Assembly (NCBI GenBank): GCA_030430565.1
Contig: JAUIKS010000013.1
Span: 1 to 64,000, forward strand
DNA: 64,000 nucleotides
Direction of reading: 5' to 3'
From: Polyangia bacterium
GTDB taxonomy: Bacteria; Myxococcota_A; Polyangia; Nannocystales; Nannocystaceae
The notes under the pieces were generated by a model. The model worked only from the letters and a program-made list of their open reading frames with translations. It did not search any database and had not been told where the DNA came from. How positions within the stretch are numbered: position 1 is the stretch's first letter; each line of letters opens with the position of its first letter. Of this stretch, positions 44,248 to 51,395 are shown one piece after another. A program made the position numbers and the translations under genes.

Positions 44248-44382
44248 GGACGACGGCCTTGGCGAAGCGGGGTCGGGGAGAGCGCAGTGTAGCGCGCCCA
44301 AAAAGCGATCGCCGGGCCCGCGCGCGCGAACGCGCCGAGTCCGGCGATCGGTGGCTGCGTGGTCTGCCCGTCGAGCTCAGGC

Positions 44383-44913
44383 TCAGGCGCAGGTGCCCTC
44401 GCCGCAGGCGGCCTCGGCGGCCTTCTTCTTCGACTTCTTCTTGGGGCTCGACTTCTTCTTGGTCTTGGTCTTCGCCGGCTTCGCCTCGGGCTCGGCCTTG
44501 GCGGTCTCGCTGGTGGCGACGGTCGCGTCCGCCGCGGTCGCGTCGCCGGCCGTCTCCGCGCCCGCGCTCGCCGAGGCCTCCGCGCCCTCGCCCTCGGGCT
44601 TGGCGCCGCAGGAGCCCTCACCGTTCGCGCCGCAGGAGCCCTCGCCGGCCTTGTCGTGGTCGTGCGCGCCGCAGGAGCCCTCGCCGTCGGCCTTGGCGCC
44701 GCAGGAGCCGTCCCCCTTGGCGCCGCAGGAGCCCTCGCCGTCGGCCTTGGCGCCGCAGGAGCCGTCACCCTTGGCGCCGCAGGAGCCCTCGCCGGCCTCG
44801 CCGCTCTTCGCTCCCGGGACCTCGGTGGCGTCCGCGTTGGTCTTATTGCACGCCGCCAGGGTGAAGCTGGTGCCGAGCACCGCGAGGGTAGCCGTGATGG
44901 TCTTTAGATCCAT
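44383..44913 (-). CDS. Bufferin/HvfA-like multi-core precursor lipoprotein (EGSCGA repeats)
   Basis: This 176-aa protein starts MDLKTITATLAVLGTSFTLA with lipobox TLAAC (Cys22). It then carries seven [E/D]GSCGA motifs (Cys45, 53, 63, 71, 81, 94 and 102), an Ala/Thr/Glu-rich stretch, a Lys-rich tail (about 148-165) and a final ACGEGTCA with Cys170 and Cys175. In bufferin (BufA) and HvfA precursors, EGKCG-type motifs hold the Cys that the DUF692 enzyme modifies. The EGSCG motif, the signal sequence and the position next to a DUF692 gene support a precursor role, although this is a lipoprotein and has Ser in place of Lys. It lies 135 bp upstream of the enzyme gene, on the same strand. A non-precursor metal-binding role is the alternative. 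Confidence 0.82.
   Translation of the reverse strand: MDLKTITATLAVLGTSFTLAACNKTNADATEVPGAKSGEAGEGSCGAKGDGSCGAKADGEGSCGAKGDGSCGAKADGEGSCGAHDHDKAGEGSCGANGEGSCGAKPEGEGAEASASAGAETAGDATAADATVATSETAKAEPEAKPAKTKTKKKSSPKKKSKKKAAEAACGEGTCA
44601..44796 (-). repeat. Tandem repeats encoding the seven GSCGA motifs
   Basis: A CCGCAGGAGCC-type core recurs seven times, with spacers of 24 or 30 bp in most cases and longer ones between the fifth and sixth copies. All copies stay in frame. Four consecutive copies form two larger direct repeats (EGSCGAKGDGSCGAKADG twice). Confidence 0.9.
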
Positions 44914-45029
44914 GGTGGTCGTCTCTCTCTCTCGTGACGCGCGGGGGCGTCGGTCCAATCTTCGAATACGGTGGGTCGGGCGCTCGTGAGCGAGCCGGTC
45001 GGAACGCGCGCGCGCGGCTCGTCAGGCTA

Positions 45030-45055
45030 ATCGTTGTACGCCCGCGCCTGGTTAC
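45030..45055 (-). promoter_or_regulatory. Candidate ECF-type promoter before the precursor gene
   Basis: On the minus strand, GTAACC (45055-45050) and CGATTA (45033-45028) are 16 bp apart, just after the YceI-like gene's stop and about 115 bp before the precursor ATG. GTAACC with a CGAA-type -10 resembles, from memory, the Caulobacter SigF motif that controls bufferin operons there. A similar pair precedes the YceI-like gene. Confidence 0.4.
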
Positions 45056-45059
45056 ACGA

Positions 45060-45983
45060 TCATTTTTTCTTCGCGTCGGCGGCCTTCGCGTCCCCAGCCT
45101 CGGCGGCGTCGAGACCCGCGCCGGGGCCCGCCGGTTTCGCGCCCTCGGCCTTGGACTCCGGCATCGCGGCCTTGTCGTCGAGCTTGGCCGTGAATTCGAC
45201 GGTGACCTCGGCCGCCTTGGCGACCTTGGGCGCGAGCGCGTCGAGGGTCTTGGCCGCGAGCACGCCGAAGCCCTCGCGCGGGCGCACGTCGTACTCGTCG
45301 AGCACGATCGAGAGCGGCTCGACCGTCTTGACGTCCACCGAGACGGGCTTACCGTCTTGGTAGTGGAAGGTCGCCTCGATCTTGGCGTCCTTGCTGGCCT
45401 TGCGCTGGTGCAGCAGGAACTCGCCGGTGGTCGTGAAGGTGACGGTGCGCTCGTCGCCCTCGAGCTTGGCGACGCTCGGCGCCGAGCTGTCCTTGATCGC
45501 GGTGACCGAGAACTCGATCAGCTCGTTCTTCTTGCGGATGTCTTCAGGGACATCCGGGCTGATCTCGAGCCACTGGCGCGCGTGATCGTTCTGGGTGTCC
45601 TGCTTGACCTCCTCGCCGAACTCGCCGTCGTCGCGCTTGACCTGCTGGAACAGCTCGAGCTCGTGGATGTCGACGTGGATCAGCGCCTTGCTCTTGCTGA
45701 CGTCGTCGAGGTCGACGTAGAGCGTGCCGGTGGTCGCGGACGCGGGAATCTTGCCGCGGATCTTCTCGAAGGGCGCGTCCATCGTGAAGCCGAGCTTGGA
45801 GCTGGCGGCGTCGACGGTGAACGTCACGGTCCCGGCCGCCTTGGGCTTCTCGATCTCGAGCTTCTCGGCTTTCTCGGCCAAGGGCTTGGCGGGCTCGGAG
45901 CCGCCGCAGGCCGTGATGCACGGCGTCAGCAGCAGCAGTGAGAGGGGCAGGAGGAACAGCGGGTTCGAGGTTCGCGTCGTCAT
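45060..45983 (-). CDS. YceI-like lipoprotein
   Basis: This 307-aa protein has a lipoprotein signal (ending CITAC, Cys about residue 26) and a Lys/Glu-rich stretch. A beta-rich domain like YceI follows: GTVTFTVDAASSKLGFTMDA, FEKIRGKIPASATTGTLYVD, and FHYQDGKPVSVDVKT. The end is Ala/Lys-rich (AKAADAKKK). YceI proteins form a barrel that binds isoprenoid lipids and some are stress-induced. Here it opens a likely operon with the precursor and its enzyme: 146 bp separates its stop from the precursor start, and both have a GTAAC/CGATT motif upstream. An envelope-stress role beside a metallophore is plausible. Confidence 0.8.
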   Translation of the reverse strand: MTTRTSNPLFLLPLSLLLLTPCITACGGSEPAKPLAEKAEKLEIEKPKAAGTVTFTVDAASSKLGFTMDAPFEKIRGKIPASATTGTLYVDLDDVSKSKALIHVDIHELELFQQVKRDDGEFGEEVKQDTQNDHARQWLEISPDVPEDIRKKNELIEFSVTAIKDSSAPSVAKLEGDERTVTFTTTGEFLLHQRKASKDAKIEATFHYQDGKPVSVDVKTVEPLSIVLDEYDVRPREGFGVLAAKTLDALAPKVAKAAEVTVEFTAKLDDKAAMPESKAEGAKPAGPGAGLDAAEAGDAKAADAKKK

Positions 45984-45998
45984 GGCGGGCCGGACAGT

Positions 45999-46025
45999 AA
46001 ATCGCGGAGGCCCGCGGAGTGTTAC
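45999..46025 (-). promoter_or_regulatory. Candidate ECF-type promoter before the YceI-like gene
   Basis: On the minus strand GTAACA (46025-46020) and CGATTT (46004-45999) are 15 bp apart. The CGATTT is only 15 bp before the ATG at 45983, so the mRNA would have a very short leader. The motif is close to that at 45030-45055. Confidence 0.35.
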
Positions 46026-46076
46026 AGATCAGGCGGCAAAGATCAGCGCGCGCGTATCCAAGCCTCGCCGTCTTGT

Positions 46077-47228
46077 ATGCTCACGCAGATGGGCGGCCGC
46101 ACATCACGGGCGCTGTCTCGCGCCGCGCTCATCAGCGCCCTCGTCGCCCCGGTCATCGCCCCGGTCAACGCCAGCTCCGCGCGTGAGCCCAGCTCGAGCG
46201 AGCAGACCCCTCGGCCGGCGAAGCGGCCGCTCGCGACGGCGATCGACGTCGAGCCGGGCGCGACCTGCCTCGACCACGGGCAGCTCGTGGTCCAGGTCGA
46301 GAGCTGGCTCAACGAACAGGCGCTCGATCCGCGCATTCACGTCGACGTCCTCGGCGATCCCGCGCGCCCAGACGCGGCGCGCTTCGCCGTGACGATCGAG
46401 GGCCGCGTCGTCGCCGAGCGGCGATGGGAGGCCGCGCCCAAGGGCTGCCTCGATCTCCACGCCGTGGTCGGCCTCGCGGTCGCCATGGCGCTCGAGGCGG
46501 CCGTGGTCGAGAGTGAGGCCGCGCCGCCCAAGCCGCCGGTCCCGGAGCCGGAGCCGAAGCCGAAGCCGAAGCCGAAGCCAGTAGTCGCCCCAGCGCCGCC
46601 GGCGCCTGGACCACGACCGCCCGTCGAGCCCCCGTCGACGCCCGAGCCAGACCCGCGGACGAGCGTCGAGCTGCTGCTCCAGGGACACATGCTGCTGGCG
46701 CCCACCCTGGGCGTCGCCGGCGGCGGGCAGCTCCTGCTCGAGCTCGGCTGGGTGCCCTGGAACCGGCTGCGGGCCGGCGCGCTCGCCGAATTTTGGCCAA
46801 CGGCTGACCTCCACACCGGCGCCTACGCGCTCACCGGGATCGCGGGACGGGTCGACACCTGCTTCGGGGGGAATATCTGGAAAGTTCGACCTAATTTTTG
46901 CGCGGGCGTCACGCTCGGGAGTCTGCGGGCGACGGGCCGCGGCTTCTCGACCGACAACCAAACCGTCGTTCTGCCCTGGATTTCGACGGTATTCGGCGTT
47001 GGCGCGCGGATCCCGGTGAGCCCGCGATTCGCCTTCGACATCGCGCTCGAGGCGTTGATCGGCCTCGGGACGGTTAACTTTGATGTGATAAACGAAGATG
47101 GCGTCATCATCGCAACCGAACAATTCGATCCCATCGGAGTGTTGGTAGGTCTCGGCGGCGCGTTCGCGTTGCAGCGAACACGCGAGACCCGCGCGGGGCG
47201 GCGCACAAACGCAGCGCGATCGCGGTGA
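46077..47228 (+). CDS. Predicted envelope protein in an ECF sigma operon
   Basis: This 383-aa protein has an N-terminal signal or anchor (ALSRAALISALVAPVIAP), a mixed domain (ATCLDHGQLVVQVESWL, FAVTIEGRVVAERRWEA), a Pro/Lys/Glu linker with KP repeats (about 160-200), and a C-terminal beta-rich region. The C-terminus (LLLQGHMLLAPTLGVAGGG, RLRAGALAEFWPT, FAFDIALEALIGLG) reads like a small outer-membrane barrel. Its stop overlaps the sigma factor's GTG by 4 nt, so the two are coupled. It may be the sensor or main target of that factor. Its family is not recognised. Confidence 0.75.
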   Translation: MLTQMGGRTSRALSRAALISALVAPVIAPVNASSAREPSSSEQTPRPAKRPLATAIDVEPGATCLDHGQLVVQVESWLNEQALDPRIHVDVLGDPARPDAARFAVTIEGRVVAERRWEAAPKGCLDLHAVVGLAVAMALEAAVVESEAAPPKPPVPEPEPKPKPKPKPVVAPAPPAPGPRPPVEPPSTPEPDPRTSVELLLQGHMLLAPTLGVAGGGQLLLELGWVPWNRLRAGALAEFWPTADLHTGAYALTGIAGRVDTCFGGNIWKVRPNFCAGVTLGSLRATGRGFSTDNQTVVLPWISTVFGVGARIPVSPRFAFDIALEALIGLGTVNFDVINEDGVIIATEQFDPIGVLVGLGGAFALQRTRETRAGRRTNAARSR

Positions 47229-47857
47229 AGGATTTGCCGTCCGAACGACATACAACTCCCTGGAATGGGGCGAGTCCGGACGGGTCGACGCGCGCAGTGG
47301 AGGCATCGGGGCGCATCGACGCGGCGACGCTGTTTCGCGAGCACGCGCGCTTCGTCGCGGGGTTCCTCGTCCGGCTCGGCGCCGCGCGGGCCGACATCGA
47401 AGATCTCGTCCAGGAGGTGTTCTTGGTCGCGCATCGTCGCGGCGGGTTTGAGCCGGGGCGCGCTCGTCCAACGACTTGGTTGGCCGAGATCGCGCTTCGC
47501 GTCAACAGCGCGCATCGACGTCGTGGTCGACGACGCCAGGAAGACCCCGACACGACGACGGTCGCCGTCGCCAGCTCGCACGCCGCTGGCCCCGGCGCCC
47601 AGGCCGAGACCCGCGAGGCCCTCGAGCGGGTCCAGCGGGCGCTCGACGAGCTCGACGAGGGCAAGCGGGCCGTGTTCGTGCTCTACGAGCTGGCCGGAGA
47701 GTCCTGTGACGCGATCGCGGCGGGCCTCGGGATTCCTGTCGGCACGGTGTACTCGCGTCTCCACAAGGCGCGCAAGCTATTCAAGGCGGCGCACGCCAAG
47801 CTCGTCGAGCCTGCGCCAGCTGTCCCAAGGTGCAGGCGTGCAGTAGGTTCGGTATGA
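47225..47857 (+). CDS. ECF-family RNA polymerase sigma factor
   Basis: This 210-aa sigma factor has region 2 (ADIEDLVQEVFLVAHRRGGF, then TTWLAEIALRVNSAHRRR) and region 4 (LDELDEGKRAVFVLYELA, GTVYSRLHKARKLF). An N-terminal extension of about 25 residues precedes region 2. It starts GTG within the previous gene's stop (GTGA) and ends ATGA on the next start, so three genes are translationally coupled. The following membrane protein is a candidate regulator. Confidence 0.9.
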   Translation: MKDLPSERHTTPWNGASPDGSTRAVEASGRIDAATLFREHARFVAGFLVRLGAARADIEDLVQEVFLVAHRRGGFEPGRARPTTWLAEIALRVNSAHRRRGRRRQEDPDTTTVAVASSHAAGPGAQAETREALERVQRALDELDEGKRAVFVLYELAGESCDAIAAGLGIPVGTVYSRLHKARKLFKAAHAKLVEPAPAVPRCRRAVGSV

Positions 47858-48720
47858 ACGCAGATCCGAGAAGACTCGTGGAGGAGGCGGGCGCACCCGA
47901 GGCGCTCCGGAGCGACTTGGCGGTCGCGGCTCGCGCGGACGCGATCGGCTTTGATGTCGACGCGGGACTGCAGCGACTGGAGGCCGCGATCGGGGGCTCG
48001 ACCGTCGAGGTCGCGTCCAGCTCCGGCGCGAGCTCGGGCGGCCTCGCGCTCGGCCTCGGTCTTGGCGTCGGCGGTCTCGGCGCGCTGGCGCTGGTCCTGT
48101 TGTTTGGTTTTGGCGCGGGCCCGTCGTCGCAGCAGCCCGCGCAGCCCGGGCTCGCGGGTCCTGTGGCGGCCTCTGTGGCGTCCCCCGTGGCGGATCCGGA
48201 CTCGCAGCCGCTGGCGGCCGAAGCGGTGGCGCGCGCGCCCTCCTCCACGAACCCCGCTCGCGTCGGCGCGGTCGCGCGCGAGCGCTCCGACCGAGCTGAC
48301 AGCCTCGACCAGGCCCTCCACGACGCCCCGGAGGTCACGCGACACGAGGTTGGTACGCAGGCCGATGGCGATGAGCGCAGCGAGAGCAAGCGGCGGCACA
48401 AACCAAGCAAGGCGCACGCGAGCGAGCTCGAGCCCGTCTCTGCGGAGCGTCCGGATGATCGCTACCTGCGAGAGGTTCGCCAGCTGCACCGCGCCCGCGG
48501 TGAGCTGGCGAGCGACCCAAAGCGCGCGCTCGAGCTCGCCAAGGCCGGGCAGCGCGAGTTCTCAGCCGGCGCGCTGCAGCAAGAGTGGGAGGGGCTCATC
48601 ATCCTCGCCCTGGACGCGCTCGGGGAGCGTGACGAGGCCGCCCGACGCGGCGACGCCTTCCTCGAGAAATACCCCGACGGTCCGTTCTCCGCGAAGATCC
48701 GCCGCGCGCTCGGAAACTGA
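47854..48720 (+). CDS. Membrane regulator-like protein coupled to the ECF sigma factor
   Basis: This 288-aa protein has an N-terminal cytoplasmic part (LVEEAGAPEALRSDLAVA), one membrane span (LALGLGLGVGGLGALALVLL, about residues 63-82) and a long Ala/Ser/Pro-rich extracellular stretch. It ends in a helical TPR-like segment (EVRQLHRARGELASDPKRAL, QQEWEGLIILALDALGERDE). The layout (short cytoplasmic end, one span, extracellular helical part) suits an anti-sigma or sensor for the adjacent sigma factor, but the usual HxxxCxxC zinc motif is absent. ATG at 47854 overlaps the sigma stop by 4 nt. Confidence 0.7.
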   Translation: MNADPRRLVEEAGAPEALRSDLAVAARADAIGFDVDAGLQRLEAAIGGSTVEVASSSGASSGGLALGLGLGVGGLGALALVLLFGFGAGPSSQQPAQPGLAGPVAASVASPVADPDSQPLAAEAVARAPSSTNPARVGAVARERSDRADSLDQALHDAPEVTRHEVGTQADGDERSESKRRHKPSKAHASELEPVSAERPDDRYLREVRQLHRARGELASDPKRALELAKAGQREFSAGALQQEWEGLIILALDALGERDEAARRGDAFLEKYPDGPFSAKIRRALGN

Positions 48721-48787
48721 CCCGAGCTCGCGTCGGCGCCGATTTTTCGGTGTCGCGGACACGCGCCCATGGCATGGTTGTGACAAC

Positions 48788-50107
48788 GTGCTGATACGAG
48801 GCCAGCGGCGAGCATGGACGCGTCTACACGTCGCGTCGCGTCGCGCTGTCTCGGGGTGCCTGTCCACGCTGGTGGTTTGTTCGCTCGTCGGGATGTCGGC
48901 GTGCTCGTGGCGCGGCGTCATCGGCGTCGTCAACGAGACGGGCGGCTCCGACAGCGACGTGCGCGAGCCGGGCGTGAGCGGGAGCGACATCGACGGGCTC
49001 GCCACCGGCGGCGCGACGACCGACGCGCCGAAGCCTGGCACGCTCACCTCGGGCGCGGGCTCGGGCGCATCGGGGGGCGGCAGCTCGGCCAGCACCTCCA
49101 GCGGTGGAGACTCCGGCGTCGCAGGCAGCGATCCTCGGCCGCCCGTCGATCTCGGCGATGGATCCGGGCTCTCGGTCAAGGGGGGCGGGGGGATCGAGTG
49201 TCCGTACACGATGCCCACACCCTGCGATGAGTCCGACGACGGCTTCGCGGCGGCCGTCGGCCTCGGCTGCGAGCGCGGCGTCCAGCCGAGCGAGTTCAAA
49301 GTCGACGGCCACGAGCACAGCCGGCTCGTGTTCGAAGGAGCGCTCGGCGGTCTCGACACCCCCTACACGCCGCGACACGGCGAGCGCTTCGTCATCCTCT
49401 CGACCGGCGACGCCCGACAAGTGCCGATGTCGCGGGCCGACATCGAGGCCGAGGCCGGCTGCGCCGCGGACTCCGAGCTGTGCCCCTCGACCGCCCACGG
49501 CCCGATGCACCGCTACGAGATCCTGCCCCCGCCGATCGACCCGAGCCCCGTCGAGGGGGACGGCTCGTGCTCCAAAGAGATCGGCCTCGTCGGCACCGGC
49601 GACTGCTCGCGGACGATCCTCGAGCAATGGCAAGCGGGCGACGGCGAGCTGCTCGCCCACGACTACACCGAGCTGCGGTTCTCGGCCGAGGTGCCCGACG
49701 ACGCGACGCACATCCGGTTCTCGTACGCGTTCTTGTCCGCCGAGTACCCGGCGCGGATCGCCGACGGCCACAACGATCTGTTCATCGCCTGGATCGACTC
49801 CGAGCGATGGACCGGCAACATCGCGCTCGACGACGAGGCCAACCCGATCGCGGTCGATGTTGTCCGCTTTGAATACCGCGACGCCGCGCACCCCGATCAG
49901 TGCTCCGAGGGCGAGTGCGTCGAGCCCAAGCTGCACGGCTTCGGCTTCGAGCGTCACGGCGCGACCGGCTGGCTCGAGCGCGTGGCGCCGGTCGTCGTCG
50001 GGGACGAGATCACGGTCGTGTTCTCGATCTTCGACCTCGGCGACACGGCGGTCGACAGCGCAATTTTGCTCGACGGGGTTCGCTGGGACTGCGCGCTCCC
50101 CGGCTGA
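48788..50107 (+). CDS. Stalked lipoprotein with choice-of-anchor L-like domain
   Basis: This 439-aa protein has a signal sequence with lipobox GMSAC (Cys about residue 39), a Gly/Ser/Thr-rich stalk (about 45-125), and a C-terminal domain. The domain (YTELRFSAEVPDDATHIRFS, FLSAEYPARIADGHNDLFIA, TGNIALDDEANPI, FSIFDLGDTAVDSAILLDGV) matches the choice-of-anchor L pattern of secreted proteins. Several Cys pairs suggest disulfides. GTG at 48788 gives a complete signal; GTTGTGACAAC, an imperfect palindrome, overlaps it. Ligand unknown. Confidence 0.8.
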   Translation: MLIRGQRRAWTRLHVASRRAVSGCLSTLVVCSLVGMSACSWRGVIGVVNETGGSDSDVREPGVSGSDIDGLATGGATTDAPKPGTLTSGAGSGASGGGSSASTSSGGDSGVAGSDPRPPVDLGDGSGLSVKGGGGIECPYTMPTPCDESDDGFAAAVGLGCERGVQPSEFKVDGHEHSRLVFEGALGGLDTPYTPRHGERFVILSTGDARQVPMSRADIEAEAGCAADSELCPSTAHGPMHRYEILPPPIDPSPVEGDGSCSKEIGLVGTGDCSRTILEQWQAGDGELLAHDYTELRFSAEVPDDATHIRFSYAFLSAEYPARIADGHNDLFIAWIDSERWTGNIALDDEANPIAVDVVRFEYRDAAHPDQCSEGECVEPKLHGFGFERHGATGWLERVAPVVVGDEITVVFSIFDLGDTAVDSAILLDGVRWDCALPG

Positions 50108-50606
50108 GCGAATTCGGTCTCCTGCGAAGACAAAAAAATTAAAGAAAAGAAATCCGCGTAGGCGTGAAGGAATCGTCGGCCGCGCGACATATACGTACGT
50201 GGCTGGCACGTCGAGCAGCAGCGACCTTCGGTCGCGCGGACACCAGGGAGCGGCGTACTCCTCTGGAGAACCGGGAACAAACAAGGTCCTGGTGTTCGCG
50301 AGCGGCGCGGCGAAAGGGGCCCTGAGAGCGGCGAGCGCGGTATTCGCTCGACCGCCGGGGGGGAGCCAGTCACTCGTTTTCCGAGGTCAATTGGGTTCGC
50401 GGCCTGATTGTTCGTTGGCTCGAGGGGGGGTCTGAGAGCCAGCGAACGCGAGTGTGGGTGTGTCGTCGTCGTGATGCCCAGACGGCGCCGCGCACCCGAT
50501 TGACCCTCGGAGTTGTCGCGCGATTGCGCAACGCCGCCGTGAGTATCACGGCGGCGTTTTTTTTATTGTTGTTGTTGCTGTTGTTGTTGTTGTCCGCGGA
50601 GGCGGC
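50108..50606. other. 499-bp non-coding region with candidate small RNA
   Basis: No credible ORF is seen. Positions 50150-50200 are relatively AT-rich (AAAAAAATTAAAG), then a GC-rich stretch includes a small hairpin (GCGACCTTCGGTCGC near 50220) and a G-rich part near 50360. The region ends in a strong plus-strand terminator at 50531. It could be the long 3' leader of the upstream lipoprotein gene or carry an independent small RNA. I compared it by eye with tmRNA, RNase P RNA, 6S and 4.5S signatures and found none. Confidence 0.45.
50531..50564 (+). terminator. Strong Rho-independent terminator
   Basis: ACGCCGCCGTGA pairs perfectly with TCACGGCGGCGT around a 3-nt loop, followed by eight T. On the minus strand there is no T-run, so it serves rightward transcription from 50107 or from within the gap. 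A GTT-repeat tract (50565-50593) follows and runs up to the 3' end of the next minus-strand gene. Confidence 0.9.
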
Positions 50607-51260
50607 TCAGCACGGCTCGGGGAATTGATCGACGTCGCACGGCTCGAGCGATGACGGCAAGCACGAGTCGGGGAACTGGAGCACGTCGTCGTTCGCGTCG
50701 CAGCCATAGCTGATCACGTCATCGCACCCGCCCGGGTCGGGACCGCACTCCACGAACATCTCGTCACCCGTGCACAGGCCGCCGTTCATCTCGAGCACCG
50801 GCCAGCCCCAGTACGCGTAGCAGCCCGGGGTCGCCTCGCAGGTCGCCTCGTCGAGGCCGACGCAGTCCTCCGGCTGTCCCGTCGTGCTAGTCGAGCCCGA
50901 GCCCGAGCCCGAGCTAGAGTCGGTTGTATCGGTCGCGTCCGTCGCCTCCGTCCCCGCGGTTCCCTCGGTCTCCCCGGTCGTCCCCGCGGTCCCGTTCGCG
51001 CCCGTGCTGTTGCCCGAGGAGGCGGACCCCATCGCGGTGGTGCTGGTGCCGGCTGTGGTGCCGCCAGCTGTGGTGCCGCTGTCGCCGCCGGTCCCATCCG
51101 TTCCGCCGGCTGACGCCGCGGTCGAGTCTCCGGTCTCGCCGTCGCTGGTGCCTCCTTGATCCAGGGCTTTTGTGCTGCATCCGCCCGCGAGCGCGAGGGC
51201 AGAAACGAGCGAGAACCGCCCGATCGTCGTTCGAACGTTGTCGGCAACTAAGTTAAGCAT
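50607..51260 (-). CDS. Stalked lipoprotein with small Cys-rich C-terminal domain
   Basis: This 217-aa protein has a lipoprotein signal (ALAGGC, Cys about residue 28), a long Gly/Ser/Thr/Ala stalk (about 30-128) and a C-terminal domain of about 85 residues. The domain has many Cys (DCVGLDEATCEATPGCYAYW, GGLCTGDEMFVECG, GGCDDVISYGC, CDVDQFPEPC) and is probably disulfide-bonded. The CxxxxxxxCxxxxGC start is frequent in myxobacterial surface proteins. No family assigned. Confidence 0.75.
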   Translation of the reverse strand: MLNLVADNVRTTIGRFSLVSALALAGGCSTKALDQGGTSDGETGDSTAASAGGTDGTGGDSGTTAGGTTAGTSTTAMGSASSGNSTGANGTAGTTGETEGTAGTEATDATDTTDSSSGSGSGSTSTTGQPEDCVGLDEATCEATPGCYAYWGWPVLEMNGGLCTGDEMFVECGPDPGGCDDVISYGCDANDDVLQFPDSCLPSSLEPCDVDQFPEPC

Positions 51261-51395
51261 GCCCGGAGCGTAGCAGCCCGCGGCGAGAGTCCGCGTGTCG
51301 GCGCGCGCCGGGATCTTCGTCGTTCGCCAACGAAGTCAGCCGCGACTCTCGCCACTGCGAGCAGAGCTTCTGCGTGCTCCCGCGCTTCAGAGGCG

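Noticed and set aside
50108..50606. tmRNA, RNase P RNA, 6S or 4.5S RNA in the long gap
   Set aside because: None of the conserved sequence signatures that I know for these RNAs is present.
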